Source: Clostridia bacterium (GTDB taxonomy: Bacteria; Aerophobota; Aerophobia; Aerophobales; AE-B3A). Taken from it: a DNA stretch of 7,041 bases. Every line of letters begins with the position of its first letter. The first letter of the stretch is position 1. Under the pieces are notes generated by a model. The model was not told the origin of the DNA. It worked only from the letters and a program-made list of their open reading frames with translations, and searched no databases. Below, piece by piece: positions 5,828-7,041 of the stretch. The translations under genes and the position numbers were made by a program. The stretch spans positions 1 through 7,041 of the forward strand of contig WJOQ01000387.1 in assembly GCA_009618505.1 (NCBI GenBank), written 5' to 3'.

Positions 5828-6403
5828 TCACTTTTTAATTTTTTCTACCAGTCTGACTATATTTTGGCCTAATTTTCTAGCTTCAGCTAATTTAGCGGCT
5901 TGTTTAATGACTTCTCCTGGTTTAGCAGCAGTAGCACTCACATGCCAGCAATTTTGGATCATCGAATGATTAAGGCAAAAAACTCTAATAGATTGTGCAG
6001 CTAACTCCTGGCCATCAAATTCCCCACCTCCTACTGAAATTATTCCTGCAACTTTATATTTAAGTTTTCCAAATATAGATACTGTCCTATCCATGAAAGC
6101 TCTCATTAAGCCTGACATCCCTCCGAAATAAGTTGGTGTTCCTAAAATATACCCATCTACTCTTAGAAGCTCATCCAGAATCTTCCCCATATCATCCTTA
6201 ATAGGACAAGGTTTGTCCCCAAAGTAGCATATGTCATTACACCCCTTACATAATTGTATGTTCTTCTTGCGCAAAAGAAGTAATCTTGTATGTACAGAAA
6301 CTCCAGGAATATTTCTTGCACCCTCTAGAGCTTCTTTTACCAAAATCTCAGTATTGGAATTTTCTCTTGGGCTACCTACTATCCCTAAAATCGTCGTTGG
6401 CAT
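5828..6403 (-). CDS. Flavodoxin-fold FMN (NADPH-dependent reductase family) protein with four-Cys motif
   Basis: A 191-aa cytoplasmic protein of the NADPH-dependent FMN reductase / iron-sulfur flavoprotein group. GSPRENSNTE at 10-19 is the FMN phosphate-binding loop after the first strand (TTILGIVG). GTPTYFGGMSGLMRAFMDR at 88-106 is the second FMN-binding segment, and GGGEFDGQE at 125-133 the third loop. Cysteines 52, 55, 59 and 66 form C-x2-C-x3-C-x6-C, where iron-sulfur flavoproteins carry the compact cysteine motif that binds a 4Fe-4S cluster; spacing differs slightly from the methanogen type. Electron transfer in an anaerobe is a reasonable inference, but donor and acceptor are unknown. 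The ATG is supported by GGAGGG about 7 nt upstream. It stands alone between two gene-poor stretches. Confidence 0.85.
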   Translation of the reverse strand: MPTTILGIVGSPRENSNTEILVKEALEGARNIPGVSVHTRLLLLRKKNIQLCKGCNDICYFGDKPCPIKDDMGKILDELLRVDGYILGTPTYFGGMSGLMRAFMDRTVSIFGKLKYKVAGIISVGGGEFDGQELAAQSIRVFCLNHSMIQNCWHVSATAAKPGEVIKQAAKLAEARKLGQNIVRLVEKIKK

Positions 6404-6638
6404 TCCCTGCCCTCCATATAATATTCGCTAAAAAATTTGTTCTGAAAACCACCTCATCTATATTAGCTAAACTACTTTGGGGACAACTTACCCGTCCTTC
6501 TTAAGAATAAGGAATAAAGATTGCCACCTTGACTTGCACCATAGCATGAAATCATAGCTCGAAAAAAGTCCAAAAATGAATTTTTGCCATAAAATAGCCT
6601 AGTTTGCCGAATCTGGGTTTAATCCCCCGAAGAGCTCT
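6404..6638. other. Gene-poor stretch with palindromes
   Basis: No intact gene. It contains two perfect short inverted repeats: CAAAAATGAATTTTTG at 6571-6586 and GAAGAGCTCTTC at 6629-6640. TATTAT just upstream of the flavoprotein gene is too close to its ribosome binding site to be a convincing -10. Minus-strand reading continues as short protein-like pieces separated by stops, as expected from decayed coding DNA or chance. Confidence 0.4.
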
Positions 6639-6761
6639 TCATAGCCCAGCCACCTCTGGCCATCCGGTTTTAATAAGGTGATTATGAACACCGGCTATTC
6701 CTAAATTTTCAGGCTTAATTGCTTCTAGAAGGGTTTGGATTTTTTCATCTTCTTCTATCTT
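6639..6761 (-). pseudogene. Protein-like fragment overlapping the end of the uridine-kinase-like gene
   Basis: A 40-codon open frame runs from a TGA at 6764-6762 to a TGA at 6641-6639, shifted +1 relative to the uridine-kinase-like gene and overlapping its last five codons. It has no ATG, GTG or TTG except one GTG near the end. It reads like real protein (LLEAIKPENLGIAGVHNHL in its middle). It is either a C-terminal extension of the kinase separated by a one-base change, or the remnant of another gene. I do not recognise the family. Confidence 0.35.
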
Positions 6762-7041
6762 TCAGTCTAAATTTTATCCAGTTTGCCAGCAGTTCAATAG
6801 CGGTATTGCTCCATTGACTTCCATTCATAATAATATCAGCATACCATTTAGAGAGCTGAACAAACTCCTGATGACGAAAACGTACGGAATCCAAATAATA
6901 ATCAGCTATCTCATCAAAACTTAAACCCCGTTTTCTCATATTACGTCTTAACCGACGGACAATTCTCTCATCGGCATCAGCGTCAACAAATACCTTGAGA
7001 TCAAGTAATTTGCGCAAGTCATTGTCTTGAAGAACCAATAA
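6745..7041 (-). CDS. Uridine kinase-like P-loop kinase, C-terminal part (5' end outside the window)
   Basis: The reading frame is open through the right edge, so the N-terminus with its ATP-binding P-loop lies outside; about 98 codons are visible. The visible part matches the end of uridine kinase (Udk) or phosphoribulokinase-like proteins: LVLQDNDLRKLLDLKVFVDADADERIVRRLRR, then RGLSFDEIADYYLDSVRFRHQEFV, SKWYADIIMNG, and NTAIELL near the end. Udk phosphorylates uridine and cytidine to UMP and CMP in pyrimidine salvage. The family TVxPMHxxFV segment appears as SVRFRHQEFV, so substrate may differ. The TTG at 7038 is an internal Leu codon, not a credible start. It ends KDRRR-TGA within a purine-rich tract that a second open frame overlaps. 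Confidence 0.75.
   Translation of the reverse strand, partial: LLVLQDNDLRKLLDLKVFVDADADERIVRRLRRNMRKRGLSFDEIADYYLDSVRFRHQEFVQLSKWYADIIMNGSQWSNTAIELLANWIKFRLKDRRR

Noticed and set aside
6231..6504. Two overlapping plus-strand open frames of 66 and 72 aa
   Set aside because: Antisense to the flavoprotein start, with no ribosome binding site or recognisable domain.

Overview
The window is A+T-rich bacterial DNA with almost every gene on the minus strand. Its core (95-5087) is the start of a division and cell wall (dcw) cluster in the conserved order mraZ - rsmH - ftsL - ftsI - murE, read right to left. The genes overlap or abut: mraZ/rsmH by 4 nt, rsmH/ftsL by 0, ftsL/ftsI by 17, and ftsI/murE are 14 nt apart. 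They therefore almost certainly form one transcript. A near-consensus sigma70-type promoter (TTGACA, 16 nt, TATAAT) lies before mraZ. It is followed by four 10-bp direct repeats that look like the operator bound by the MraZ repressor.

Together the genes encode a transcription factor (MraZ), the 16S rRNA C1402 methyltransferase RsmH, the small divisome protein FtsL, the septal transpeptidase FtsI/PBP3-like, and MurE, which adds the third amino acid of the peptidoglycan stem. MurE carries a DNxR motif, which points to a diaminopimelate-type wall. Two signature motifs are non-standard: FtsI has S-S-S where S-x-N is expected, and MurE has DNSR where DNPR is usual. The left edge beyond murE holds a degenerate heptamer repeat.

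Right of the mraZ promoter (5088-5827) is a sparse region. It has a plus-strand terminator-like hairpin, a small plus-strand ORF with a very strong Shine-Dalgarno sequence that resembles the N-terminal part of small DUF6788-like proteins, and a minus-strand protein-like fragment without a start codon. Further right are a four-cysteine flavodoxin-fold protein (5828-6403), a gene-poor stretch with decayed-looking reading frames and palindromes (6404-6744), and the C-terminal part of a uridine-kinase-like protein running off the right edge.

The organism cannot be named from this window. The A+T bias, several TTG starts, intergenic heptamer repeats and decayed fragments would suit an uncultured, deep-branching anaerobic bacterium, but that is inference. 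The dcw operon is ordinary in layout. The most notable items are the clean MraZ operator, the altered FtsI motif, the heptamer repeat, and the reading frame that overlaps and follows the uridine-kinase stop codon. I did not find a clear new multi-gene system.
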